Made by a program: the position numbers and the translations under genes. Shown here piece by piece: positions 23,955 to 32,741 of a DNA stretch of 64,000 nt. Source of the stretch: CAZRCZ01 sp964598765 (GTDB lineage Bacteria; Sumerlaeota; Sumerlaeia; MVZB01; JAJFLK01); assembly GCA_964598765.1 (NCBI GenBank), contig CAZRCZ010000021.1, positions 35,071 to 99,070 of the forward strand, written 5' to 3'. Under the pieces are notes generated by a model. The model searched no databases, was not told where the DNA came from, and was given only the letters and a program-made list of their open reading frames with translations. Position 1 is the first letter of the stretch; every line of letters starts with the position of its first letter.

Positions 23955-25667
23955 ATGTTCAAAATTGGCAACCGCTTTTTTCTTGTCCGTTTAATCCAAA
24001 TTTTCGCGCCGATCTTTCTGCTTCAATCCGCCTTCGGCGAACAGCAAAGACCCCTTTCTCCCTGCTCCGTCATCTCTTTTGGGGCCAAAGGGGACGGTCA
24101 AACCAAGGATACGGAGGCAATTCAAAAGGCCATTGACGCCTGCGCCGAACACGGCGGCGGAACCGTTTTTCTTCCGCCGGGAACCTATCTTTCGGGAAGT
24201 CTTCACCTCCGGAACAACATCGGCCTTCATCTGGACAGCGGCGCGACACTCCTCGGAAGCAAGGACGAAAAAGATTACGATCCCTACGAAACATTGACGT
24301 TCAAGAATCAGGCGGACCGCGAGACAAGTTTTTTCCACTACGCGCTCATTTGGGGAGAAGACGCGGCCAACGTTTCCATCACGGGCATGGGAACCATTGA
24401 CGCCAACCGAGCCAAGCGCGGCGGTCCCAAGCCGATCGCGCTCAAGCGTTGCAAGCGCGTCACGATCAAGGAGATCACGATCCGCAACGCGCCGAATTAC
24501 AACATCAGCATGTTGGGGACCGACGACGTGATGATTGACGGCGTGACGATCCTGAATGGCTACTGCGACGGAATTGATCCCGATGGTTGCCGCAACGTGA
24601 GCATCTCGAATTGCCACATTGAATCTTGGGACGACGCCATCGTTCTGAAAACCAGCTTTTCACTCGGCGAGCATCGTTCGACCGAACGGGTCACGGTCAC
24701 GAATTGTCTTTTGGCGACCGCGTGCAATGCCTTCAAACTCGGAACCGAATCGGGAGGCGATTTCAAACGGATCGCCGTGAGCAACTGCGTCGTTTTTCGG
24801 CTCGGCGAACAAGAGCCGCCGATCAGCGGAATCTCGCTGGAGACGGTGGACGGAGCCAACGTGGACGGCGTCGTTGTTTCCAATGTCACCATGACCGACG
24901 CGCGCGCGCCGATCTTTTTGCGGCTCGGCAATCGGGGGCGAGATCAAGACAAACCGACCCCCGGAACGCTCAAAAACATTTTGATCGAGAACGTCGCGGC
25001 GTCCGGCGCGTCGCTCCCTTGCACCATCACCGGCATCCCCGATCATCCGATCAAGGATGTCACGCTTTCCAATATACGGATCGCCTACCGGGGAGGCGAT
25101 CCCTTGATGAAATTTGCCGATGAAGTTCAAGAGCGGGTCGCCGATTATCCCGACGCCGACATGTTTGAGGAAGGTCTGCCCGCTTACGGTCTTTACTGTC
25201 GCCATGCCGAGGGTATCAAATTTTCAAACCTCCAGTTGCTACGGGACACCAAATCTCGCTGGCGCTTTATTCCGGAAAAGGAAAAGAAGCATCGGGGAAC
25301 GTGGACGGTCGAGTCCGTGTCCACATCCGGCAACCCCGCCGGGGGCGAGTCGGGCTGGGAGACCGCCCCGGTCCGCACGCTCGTCTGCGATCAGGTCACT
25401 CGCCTCGAGATTGAAAGTCTCTCGGCGCAACCTTCCGAAACCGCGAATCAGCCGTTTTCCGTCATTCGATTCATCGGCGTCCGGGACGCCATGATCTACG
25501 ATTGCGTCGCGCCGCAGGGAACGCGGGTCTATTTGGAAATCCTCGATCCCGCTTCACGCGGCATCAGTCTCATCGGCAATGATCTGACCGAAGCCATCAA
25601 GACGGTTCAGCTTGGACGCGGGGTCAAGCGGGACGCCGTTTCCCTTTTGAGCAATCGGGCGCATTGA
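23955..25667 (+). CDS. Exported glycoside hydrolase family 28 (polygalacturonase-like) protein
   Basis: A 570-residue protein with an N-terminal hydrophobic signal (about residues 8-28). It has a right-handed beta-helix of the pectin-lyase type. The start SFGAKGDGQTKDTEAIQKAI and GGGTVFLPPGTYLSGSLHL are classic GH28 openings. NGYCDGIDPDGC and ESWDDAIVLKT correspond to the catalytic Asp motifs (NTDGID and DD). ACNAFKLGTESGGDF stands in place of GHG-type residues, so the active-site His is not obvious. The substrate would be a galacturonan or rhamnogalacturonan, or another acidic polysaccharide. It is transcribed with the next membrane-protein gene. Confidence 0.85.
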   Translation: MFKIGNRFFLVRLIQIFAPIFLLQSAFGEQQRPLSPCSVISFGAKGDGQTKDTEAIQKAIDACAEHGGGTVFLPPGTYLSGSLHLRNNIGLHLDSGATLLGSKDEKDYDPYETLTFKNQADRETSFFHYALIWGEDAANVSITGMGTIDANRAKRGGPKPIALKRCKRVTIKEITIRNAPNYNISMLGTDDVMIDGVTILNGYCDGIDPDGCRNVSISNCHIESWDDAIVLKTSFSLGEHRSTERVTVTNCLLATACNAFKLGTESGGDFKRIAVSNCVVFRLGEQEPPISGISLETVDGANVDGVVVSNVTMTDARAPIFLRLGNRGRDQDKPTPGTLKNILIENVAASGASLPCTITGIPDHPIKDVTLSNIRIAYRGGDPLMKFADEVQERVADYPDADMFEEGLPAYGLYCRHAEGIKFSNLQLLRDTKSRWRFIPEKEKKHRGTWTVESVSTSGNPAGGESGWETAPVRTLVCDQVTRLEIESLSAQPSETANQPFSVIRFIGVRDAMIYDCVAPQGTRVYLEILDPASRGISLIGNDLTEAIKTVQLGRGVKRDAVSLLSNRAH

Positions 25668-25689
25668 CGGAGCGGGCGGAAAGCCAAAA

Positions 25690-27453
25690 GTGGAATCTTC
25701 TGCGGTCAAATCGCGTCCTTGGAGCGGGTTTTTCGCGCTGGTTTTGTTTCTGGCCGCGACGACGATTCAGACATGGCCCCTTGTCCGATATCTTCCGACC
25801 CGAATGCCGTGGTTCAGCGGCGACACGGCGTTGAACGCCTACATTTTGGCGTGGGATCAACACGCCCTCCTTCGGCAACCTGTTCATCTCTTCGACGCCA
25901 ATTTCTTGTATCCGACGCGCGATACCTTGGCTCTCTCGGAAAATCTTCTCGGCGCGGCGATCTTGGCGTTTCCCTTGACCCTGTTCCAAAATCCTCTCCT
26001 TGTTTACAACATTCTTTTTTTCGCTTCGTTCGCGCTCTCCGGTTTCGCATGGTTCGTGGTTTTGCGCCGTTGGGGACTGGGCTGGTTCGCGGCGTGGATC
26101 GGCGGGATGGCCTTTGGCTTTCTCCCGTGGCGATGGGGACAAGTCGGCCACGCCCAGCTTCTTTACACTTGGTGGATTCCCATCGCCTTGGGGGGAGCGG
26201 AAAACTGGATGCGTCGCGGCGGCTGGGGTTCGATCATGTTGACCGCCTTCTCGCTGGTCGCCTCGTTATACACCTGCGTCTATGACGCGCTTTTTTTGCT
26301 TTGCTTTCTTGGGGTCTTCGTCACCGTCGGACTTTGCGCGAATCCGGGAATCCTGACGCTAAGACGCGATGGATTGGCTCAATTCGCAATCGGCGTCCTG
26401 CTGTTTGCCCTTTTCCTTCTCCCCGCGTTCGCTTCCTATCATCGGATCAAATCCGTGCTCGGAACTCCGAACACGATCAAGGATGTGATACCTCGCGGGG
26501 CTTCGTTCGGCGATTATCTTCGTCCGTCGTCGTTCAATTTGATTTGGGGCGCGCGCAAACCGGTCCCGCCCAATCCCTATTCCGACGTGCCGTGGGAACA
26601 CGAACTTTTTCCCGGTTTTGCTTTGATGGCGCTGGCCGCGAGTTATCCTTGGACTTGGTGGTTGCGTCGGAAAACGCAGTCCGAAAAGCCCGCGCCGCAA
26701 ACTCGTCTTGCCTTGATGCTGGTCGGCGGCGGACTCGCGCTCCTGATCGTTTCGCTCGGACCCCGCTTGCATTGGTTCGGCCACGGTACGCGCGTCGCGC
26801 TTCCGTTCGCATGGCTTTACAAATTTGTCCCGGGATTCAGCGCGATCCGGGTTCCCTGTCGCGCGGGATTGTTTGTCGGGTTCGCCCTAAGTGGACTGGC
26901 GGCATTGGCGTTGGACGGATGGCTCAATCTCCCGGAAAAAATTCTCCGCTGGACGGGACGCTTGGTCGCGGTTCCCCTCGCGCTGGCGCTTCTGGCCGAG
27001 CTTGGCGTTCATCCGTTGCCGATGGAGGAGAACCCCGATTACTCGCGCCACCGCCAAGTTCAACGGGAAATCGCGCGCCGCGCTCCGGGCACGGTTCTGG
27101 TTCTGCCGATTGAGGACAGGCTGAATTACCTTGCGCCGTTGACCACCGCAGTTCACTTTTATCCCCTCGTCAACGGCGTCAGCGGATATCTGCCTCATAA
27201 GAACGGGGACATTTTCGACGCCTTTCGCGCCGACGTTTGGGGAGACACGCAAGCTCATCTGCTACGGAAAATGCGCGTCCGCCACGTTGTCTTGGATCAC
27301 CGCAAATCGGCGAATCCGTCGCCCGAAGTCTTGAAACGCCTCGACGAGACCCTTGCGCGATTGGGCTTCGACGTGGAGACTGCCTACTTTCCACAATCGG
27401 ACATCACGCTCCTTGAAATCAAACCGACGGAGGGAGAAAATCCAAAATCATGA
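25690..27453 (+). CDS. Multi-span membrane protein, probable GT-C-type glycosyltransferase
   Basis: A 587-residue integral membrane protein with about ten hydrophobic segments (GFFALVLFLAATTIQTWPLV first) and a C-terminal soluble domain from about residue 450. The first periplasmic loop has the GD (FSGDTALNAYILAWDQ) acidic pattern common in GT-C fold transferases and YfhO-like proteins, which use polyprenyl-phosphate sugars. There is no specific substrate clue. The start is GTG 25690, 22 bases after the GH28 stop. The stop overlaps the next start in ATGA, so the genes are coupled. Confidence 0.7.
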   Translation: MESSAVKSRPWSGFFALVLFLAATTIQTWPLVRYLPTRMPWFSGDTALNAYILAWDQHALLRQPVHLFDANFLYPTRDTLALSENLLGAAILAFPLTLFQNPLLVYNILFFASFALSGFAWFVVLRRWGLGWFAAWIGGMAFGFLPWRWGQVGHAQLLYTWWIPIALGGAENWMRRGGWGSIMLTAFSLVASLYTCVYDALFLLCFLGVFVTVGLCANPGILTLRRDGLAQFAIGVLLFALFLLPAFASYHRIKSVLGTPNTIKDVIPRGASFGDYLRPSSFNLIWGARKPVPPNPYSDVPWEHELFPGFALMALAASYPWTWWLRRKTQSEKPAPQTRLALMLVGGGLALLIVSLGPRLHWFGHGTRVALPFAWLYKFVPGFSAIRVPCRAGLFVGFALSGLAALALDGWLNLPEKILRWTGRLVAVPLALALLAELGVHPLPMEENPDYSRHRQVQREIARRAPGTVLVLPIEDRLNYLAPLTTAVHFYPLVNGVSGYLPHKNGDIFDAFRADVWGDTQAHLLRKMRVRHVVLDHRKSANPSPEVLKRLDETLARLGFDVETAYFPQSDITLLEIKPTEGENPKS

Positions 27454-28544
27454 AAAGCAAACCCAACATCAAGCGCGTTCGGATTCAACGGGCGCAATTC
27501 ACTTTTCCGACCGTATTCTTGACGGTAATTTTCCTGACAATGATCGCCCGCTTCAGCGAGGCGAAAAAGGAATCCGCGTCGGGATCGCTGATGGCCGAAG
27601 CGGCGCGAAACTTCATCGCGTCTCTTTCCGCCGATCAGCGCGCCAAGGCCGTCTTCCCCTTCGAGAGCGACGAGCGGATGAACTGGCATTACATCCCCAA
27701 GCCGCGCAAGGGGCTTCCCATCAAGGAAATGGACCAAGGGCAGTCCCATCTTGCCCATGCGCTTCTTAATTCCGCCTTGAGCGCGCGCGGATTTATAAAG
27801 GCCGAGACGATCATGAGTCTGGAGCCGGTCCTGCGCAATTTGGAATCCTCCGGAGGAAAAGCAACCCCTGTTCGCGACGCCGATCTTTATTATTTTTCGA
27901 TCTTCGGCGATCCCGCGCCCGAAAAACCGTGGGGCTGGCGGATTGAGGGTCACCACGTTTCCTTGAATTTCACCGTCGTCAACGGCGACTTGACCGCCTC
28001 CTCCCCCGCTTTCTTCGGGGCCAATCCGCATGAAGTCAGAGAAGGTCCGCGCAAGGGCTTGCGGGTTCTTGGCGCGGAGGAGGATCTCGGACGCGAACTG
28101 GTCAAATCGCTCGACGAGAGCCAGCGCAAACAGGCGATCATCGGCGACGCCGCGCCCCCCGACATCTTCACCCGCGCCGACCGCAAGGCGCAACTCGAAG
28201 GTCCCCCCAAGGGTCTGCCCCGCTCGGCGATGAACGACAAGCAAAAGGAAATGCTCCAAGCCTTGATGGACGAATACATTGACAACCTCCATCCCATGCT
28301 TGCCCGTGATCGCAGAGCGAAATTGGAGAAGTTGACGCCGTCGGAGCGCGACCAAATTTTCTTCGCGTGGATGGGGGGAACTGAAAAAGGGCAGGGACAT
28401 TATTACCGCGTCCAAGCGCCGACCTTCTTGATCGAATACGACAATACCGCCGACAACGCCAACCACAGCCACACCGTCTGGCGCGACTTCAACGGCGACT
28501 TCGGATTCGACCTTCTGGCGGAGCACCACAAACTCGCACACTGA
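27450..28544 (+). CDS. DUF3500-domain protein with signal anchor
   Basis: A 364-residue protein with an N-terminal hydrophobic segment (about residues 17-36, FTFPTVFLTVIFLTMIARFS). It then shows the DUF3500 pattern: RAKAVFPFESDERMNWHYIP, MDQGQSHLAHALL, LYYFSIFGDPAPEKPWGWRI, GHHVSLNFTVV and near the end LIEYDNTADNANHSHTVWRD. The family is widespread in environmental bacteria and fungi, is exported or anchored, and has no established biochemical function. The conserved His/Asp/Asn-rich tail suggests a hydrolase-like or metal site, which is my inference. The gene overlaps its upstream neighbour by 4 bases. Confidence 0.88.
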   Translation: MKSKPNIKRVRIQRAQFTFPTVFLTVIFLTMIARFSEAKKESASGSLMAEAARNFIASLSADQRAKAVFPFESDERMNWHYIPKPRKGLPIKEMDQGQSHLAHALLNSALSARGFIKAETIMSLEPVLRNLESSGGKATPVRDADLYYFSIFGDPAPEKPWGWRIEGHHVSLNFTVVNGDLTASSPAFFGANPHEVREGPRKGLRVLGAEEDLGRELVKSLDESQRKQAIIGDAAPPDIFTRADRKAQLEGPPKGLPRSAMNDKQKEMLQALMDEYIDNLHPMLARDRRAKLEKLTPSERDQIFFAWMGGTEKGQGHYYRVQAPTFLIEYDNTADNANHSHTVWRDFNGDFGFDLLAEHHKLAH

Positions 28545-28549
28545 AACCA

Positions 28550-28849
28550 TTGCGGTATCGCATTGAATACTCCCCGGATGTCGAAGATCACATCCGCTGG
28601 TTGACGACCCTTCAGCAACGAATCGCGCTGGACGCGATTGACGAGCGATTAACGCATCAGCCGACGACGGAAACGAAAAATCGCAAACCGATGCGACCGA
28701 ATCCGGTTGCGCTCTGGGAGTTGAGAATCGGCAACCTTCGGGCGTATTATGACGTCGAGGAAGAACCCGAACCCGTGGTCTATGTCCGAGCCGTGGGTGT
28801 GAAGGAAAGAAATCAAATTCGAATCGGCGGGGAAATTGTGGAGCTATGA
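28550..28849 (+). CDS. RelE/ParE-family toxin
   Basis: A 99-residue protein of the RelE/ParE fold: YRIEYSPDVEDHIRWLT at the N-terminus, RPNPVALWELRIGNLRAYYD in the core strands and VVYVRAVGVKERNQIRIGG at the end. The conserved WELRIGNLRAYYDV strand pair is diagnostic. Such toxins cleave ribosome-bound mRNA (RelE) or poison gyrase (ParE); which one is not decidable. The start is TTG 28550, five bases after the DUF3500 stop. The toxin gene precedes its antitoxin, the reverse of the classical order but common for HigBA-like modules, and the two overlap by 4 bases. Confidence 0.85.
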   Translation: MRYRIEYSPDVEDHIRWLTTLQQRIALDAIDERLTHQPTTETKNRKPMRPNPVALWELRIGNLRAYYDVEEEPEPVVYVRAVGVKERNQIRIGGEIVEL

Positions 28850-29118
28850 AGAAGAAACCACATGTCAGAACCATGGAATTGAGCGTGGCCACGGCTTCCT
28901 TGGCTGAGTATGGTCGCCGCGCCAAGAAGGAATCGCTCATTCTCACCGTCAAGGGAAAGCCGACGGCCGCGCTGGTTCCCATCCGCAACGCCGACCGAGA
29001 AACGATCGCGCTCAGCGTCCATCCGCGTTTCTTGGCTCTAATTGAGCGATCCCGCTTGCGGCAAAAGATCAAAGGCGGCATATCTCCCTCCGAGATGCGT
29101 CGGCGATTGAAACTTTGA
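28846..29118 (+). CDS. Phd/YefM-type antitoxin
   Basis: A 90-residue protein with the Phd/YefM core SVATASLAEYGRRAKKESLI followed by VKGKPTAALVPI, i.e. the N-terminal DNA-binding domain. The C-terminal part (IERSRLRQKIKGGISPSEMRRR) would wrap the toxin. It starts in the ATGA overlap with the toxin gene. Antitoxins of this type repress their own promoter. Here the pair sits inside a longer run of genes, so it may be transcribed from upstream. Confidence 0.85.
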   Translation: MKKKPHVRTMELSVATASLAEYGRRAKKESLILTVKGKPTAALVPIRNADRETIALSVHPRFLALIERSRLRQKIKGGISPSEMRRRLKL

Positions 29119-29172
29119 CGGAGCCCGAAAGCTATCCGTGTCCAAGCTTTCTCAAAGGCGTAGAAGAGCGTT

Positions 29173-29463
29173 ATGAGTAGAAAGGATGGCATGGGACGAT
29201 GCAAACATTGCGGTCGTTCGTTCGAATATTTTCTTATTCACAACGGTTTTAACGGATCCGCCTATTCCTATTACGACACATGTGGTACGACGGCGCTACT
29301 CGAGGGTTGGCGAATTCCTTCCGGCCTAAAAGTTCGATTGCACGGAGCTCTGACTGTCGAAAATGAAGCCTCGCTGGCATTGGCAGAGGGATGGAAAAGC
29401 ACTTATTGCGTAGTCATCGAGAATCGAGTTGTTCATGATAACTCGCGGCAGATCATCGTATGA
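29173..29463 (+). CDS. Small zinc-ribbon protein of unknown function
   Basis: A 96-residue protein. CKHCGRSFEYFLIHNGFN at the start and YYDTCG soon after form one CxxC plus a single Cys, a partial zinc ribbon. The rest is unremarkable (IPSGLKVRLHGALTVENEAS, WKSTYCVVIENRVVHD). I recall similar short proteins with HNGFN after a CxxC motif but no assigned function. The stop overlaps the rhodanese start by 4 bases, so the two are coupled. Its base composition looks more AT-rich than its neighbours, which may mean a separate origin. Confidence 0.7.
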   Translation: MSRKDGMGRCKHCGRSFEYFLIHNGFNGSAYSYYDTCGTTALLEGWRIPSGLKVRLHGALTVENEASLALAEGWKSTYCVVIENRVVHDNSRQIIV

Positions 29464-29798
29464 AATCCAAATCCCCCGAACCCTTCGAAATCTCCCCCCA
29501 AGAAGTCGCGGAAATGTTGAGAACCGGCGCGGAGGCGCGTCTGTTTGACGTGCGGGAGGATTTTGAAATCCAAATCGCTTCGATCAAGGGGGCCGAACAA
29601 CTGACCGAGCCGTTGGCGCGCGAGATTTTGGAAAGGGGGGACAAGGACGAGCTTTACGTTTTCATCTGCCACCACGGCGTCCGGAGTTATTCGGCGGCGG
29701 CGTTTTTTGCGGAGCAAGGTTTCACCCGCGCCGCCTCGATGCGCGGCGGGATTGACGCATGGTCGGCGGAGATTGACCCCTCGGTTCCGACATATTGA
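29460..29798 (+). CDS. Rhodanese-like domain protein
   Basis: A 112-residue single-domain rhodanese. EAEISP-type entry (FEISPQEVAEML), LFDVREDFEIQIASI and the active-site loop FICHHGVRSYSAA, with the catalytic Cys and the following Arg, are all present. The closing MRGGIDAWSAEIDP is the usual GGIxAW ending. Such proteins carry persulfide sulfur between donors and acceptors. The overlap with the zinc-ribbon gene suggests a joint function, possibly sulfur handling. Confidence 0.9.
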   Translation: MKSKSPEPFEISPQEVAEMLRTGAEARLFDVREDFEIQIASIKGAEQLTEPLAREILERGDKDELYVFICHHGVRSYSAAAFFAEQGFTRAASMRGGIDAWSAEIDPSVPTY

Positions 29799-29884
29799 CG
29801 CATTGTTGACCTCCATCCGCCCTGCCGACGTGTTCCTTTCGCGACCGCGCGCATGATCAAAACGGCCGCCTTCAAACATCGGAC

Positions 29885-31024
29885 TCATAGGCTCCCCGCC
29901 GTCGCGCCGTTCATTGCGGGGGTCTCGAAAATGAGCGGCTCGATTCCGCGCCGGCGATAAAAAGTTTCTTTCAGCCGTTGAATCACCGACGACGCGGATT
30001 TGGCGTCGGCCATGGCAACGGCGCACCCGCCGAACCCGGCTCCGGTCAGTCGGCTTCCGTAAACTCCTTCGCAATCGCGCGCCTTCGCGGTCAGATCGTC
30101 CAATTCGGGACAGGAAACCTCATAAAGATCGCGCAAACCGAAATGGCTTTCGCTCATCAAGCGGCCCGCCGCGGCCAAATCTCCGGAGGCCAAAGCCGCG
30201 CAGAAATCTTCCACCCGCTTTTGTTCCTCAATCGCATATCGCGCGCGCTTCATCGTCGGATTGTTTTTTCCGATCTGTTCGGAACAGTTCTCAAAAATGT
30301 TCCAAGAAATCCTACAAAGAAACTTGAACGCGCTCCGAGTTTCCCGATTGATCGCCTCCAACGCCTCCGCGCATTCGCGTTGGCGTTGCGCGTAGGATGA
30401 GGCGTTGAGACTGCGCCGAACGCCGCTATGGGCGACGATGAACGCGACGCCGGGAGGAATTGAAATTTGAGCGCAGGATAATTCCGTTGACGAGCAATCC
30501 AGCCGGAGGGCGTGACCCGAACTGCAACAGGCCGAGGCGGCCTGATCCATGATTCCGCAGGGAACGCCGACGAAATCGCATTCGGCTCCGCGGGCGAGAT
30601 GCGCGATTTCCTCGCGGCTCAATTCCGCGTCCCATAGCCGATCCAGCGCGAACGCCGTCGCCACTTCGATCGCCGCCGAACTGCTGAGACCCGAGCCGAT
30701 GGGAACGTCGGCGTCCAAGAGCAAATCGAAACCCGCGATCGCTTTCAGCTTCGCAAATTCGTTCACGACGCCGAGCGGATAATTGACCCAACTTGCTTTC
30801 GTTTGGAGACGAATCGAATCGAGCGGAACCTCAATTATTTCCGATTCAGGAAATTGCATGGCGGCCATTCGGCACGCATCCGCGCCGTTTGGCGCAACCC
30901 ATGCCGCCGCCGACCTGTTGATCGCAATGGGAAGAACCGTTCCTCCCAAGTAATCCAAGTGTTCGCCGATGAGATTGACCCGCCCCGGCGCATGGCTCCC
31001 AATTTGTGGCGCGCGACCAAACAA
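29885..31024 (-). CDS. galK: Galactokinase
   Basis: A GHMP-family kinase of about 379 residues that phosphorylates galactose in the Leloir pathway. SHAPGRVNLIGEHLDYLGG is the galactokinase signature, VPIGSGLSSSAAIEVATAF the phosphate-binding motif 2, and RLTGAGFGGCAVAMAD motif 3. The only usable start is TTG 31024. The frame continues upstream (QQETFLSAFRRLFGRAP), still resembling family sequence, until a stop at 31088-31090, with no ATG, GTG or TTG. The true N-terminus may therefore use a non-standard start, or be lost. It is downstream of the di-heme cytochrome gene. Confidence 0.92.
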   Translation of the reverse strand: MFGRAPQIGSHAPGRVNLIGEHLDYLGGTVLPIAINRSAAAWVAPNGADACRMAAMQFPESEIIEVPLDSIRLQTKASWVNYPLGVVNEFAKLKAIAGFDLLLDADVPIGSGLSSSAAIEVATAFALDRLWDAELSREEIAHLARGAECDFVGVPCGIMDQAASACCSSGHALRLDCSSTELSCAQISIPPGVAFIVAHSGVRRSLNASSYAQRQRECAEALEAINRETRSAFKFLCRISWNIFENCSEQIGKNNPTMKRARYAIEEQKRVEDFCAALASGDLAAAGRLMSESHFGLRDLYEVSCPELDDLTAKARDCEGVYGSRLTGAGFGGCAVAMADAKSASSVIQRLKETFYRRRGIEPLIFETPAMNGATAGSL

Positions 31025-31076
31025 CCGCCGAAACGCCGAGAGGAATGTCTCTTGCTGTCCGACGGCTTGGCCGACC

Positions 31077-32519
31077 TTACAAGGTTTTCAGATATTCCAT
31101 GACGGCGACTTTTTCGTCGGCCTTCAGCTCGTCGTCGGGGAAGGTGTGGCCTGCCGCGCTGTTGCCGAGGTGCGCCGTGTCGTAATACATCCGTTGTTGC
31201 CGCGAATTCAGTTCGTCGGGAACCTTGTCCAACTCCTCGATGTTCAGGCCGATTCGTTTCTGATCGTATCCGTTTTCATCCCGCTTCCAGACCTTGGGGC
31301 GCTGGGAAGGATTGAAAACGTGATAGATCGTCGGGACCGAGCCATTGTGGAAATAGGGGGCCGTCGCCCAGATGCCGTCGAGCGGCTGAGCAAGATAACC
31401 CACCGTCTCGCTTTTCAGCGGATATTTTCCTTCATATTGAAGCCAAGTTCCGTTTGCGCGGGTTCGATCCTTGTAGCTCAACGCCTCAAATCGTCTGCGG
31501 TCGGTTCCGATTTTGTCTATGGGAATCACCTTGTTGGGAAATTTCCCGTTCGGGCCGTAGGTCCCGTGGCATCGGGCGCAGGTCGTCTCGAAAAGTTCGC
31601 GTCCCTTGCCGGCCAATTTCTCATCCACGGCGAAGGGATACTTCGGCGGCTGGAGATTCTCGATGTAAGCCTTGATGTGAACGAAATTCGGCTCGAAGGA
31701 ATGAAATTTTTCCTCGCTGAAGGTCGGCGACATGGCGAACGGCATCAATTGGCGCGGTGTCGGCGGTGCAAAGGCGTCGCAATAAATGTAGGTCTTCTTC
31801 TTCACGTTCCACCATGCCGGAGCGTTCATGTCGTGATGCTTGAGCATCTCCGGATGGGCCATGAGTTCCGCGCCGTATTCCTTGTCGCGCAGGGCGATGA
31901 CGACCGGGGCGAAAATCACCGCGTTGGTCACGCCGCGATGAAAATTGAGCGGGGTGTTGAAAGGGGCCTTGGCATCCTTGATGGTCGAGGGATCTTTCCC
32001 CCCGTCCAGCGCTCTGAGTTTCATCACGTCGGTGGCCAGCGAGGTCATGTCAATGTGCGTGTTGCCGCCGCCGGGATTCGTTTTGCCCGCGACCTTGCCG
32101 CCGTGACACGAAAAACAGTTCGTAACGAGATTGCCGTGACCGTCATCGGTGTAGTCCAGCGGGAGACCGGTCTTGTCATCGGTGCGTTCGGCCCAGCCGT
32201 AACGCTCGAAGCTCATTTTTCTCCGTTCCTCGGGCGTCGCCTTCTCGGCCTTCGCCTTTTCCTCCGGCTCCCAAATTTGCCACAAGCGATCCAAATCGCT
32301 GATTTTCATGATTGGCGCCGACATCGGTTCGTGGAGGATCAGGTCGTAGCCTTTCTTCGGATCGGGCGTCAGCCCCATGTTCGTGTCGACGTAATTATTG
32401 TTGTTGTTGAAGTCGTCGGACCGGGCAATTTGCGGCATCAGACAAAACGCGGCCAATGCCGTGCTTCCGCCGAACAAACCGGCCCAAACGCGAGTAGATA
32501 AAGATCGAAACGTCATCAT
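31077..32519 (-). CDS. Exported di-heme c-type cytochrome
   Basis: A 480-residue protein with a signal peptide (VWAGLFGGSTALAAFCLMPQ) and two c-type heme motifs: TNCFSCHGGK at about residue 140 and TTCARCHGTYG in the second half. The stretch LDGIWATAPYFHNGSVPTIY, with a distal-type His/Asn, is shared by di-heme peroxidases and rubber oxygenase (RoxA) relatives, making it an oxidoreductase of that superfamily. It is shorter than RoxA (about 680) and longer than CcpA peroxidases (about 340). Two adjacent ATGs (32519, 32516) follow GGAGG. It may oxidise or cleave an organic substrate in the periplasm. Confidence 0.82.
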   Translation of the reverse strand: MMTFRSLSTRVWAGLFGGSTALAAFCLMPQIARSDDFNNNNNYVDTNMGLTPDPKKGYDLILHEPMSAPIMKISDLDRLWQIWEPEEKAKAEKATPEERRKMSFERYGWAERTDDKTGLPLDYTDDGHGNLVTNCFSCHGGKVAGKTNPGGGNTHIDMTSLATDVMKLRALDGGKDPSTIKDAKAPFNTPLNFHRGVTNAVIFAPVVIALRDKEYGAELMAHPEMLKHHDMNAPAWWNVKKKTYIYCDAFAPPTPRQLMPFAMSPTFSEEKFHSFEPNFVHIKAYIENLQPPKYPFAVDEKLAGKGRELFETTCARCHGTYGPNGKFPNKVIPIDKIGTDRRRFEALSYKDRTRANGTWLQYEGKYPLKSETVGYLAQPLDGIWATAPYFHNGSVPTIYHVFNPSQRPKVWKRDENGYDQKRIGLNIEELDKVPDELNSRQQRMYYDTAHLGNSAAGHTFPDDELKADEKVAVMEYLKTL

Positions 32520-32741
32520 GCTATTTCCTCCATCCCATATAAAAGACCGCTCGTCTGACGCCAAAGTTAGGTCCGAACACCGATCCTCCGTATTTTCTTC
32601 CCCAAGCCGGTCTTAATTATGCGAAAAAAACTTGGAAAAGGGCATAAAAAAGACCATTTCAGCCTGTGTGGCAGATTCAAAATTTGGAGGGTGATCCCGC
32701 GCGTGCCATGACGCTCAACTCCAAAAACCGTATCATTCCCC

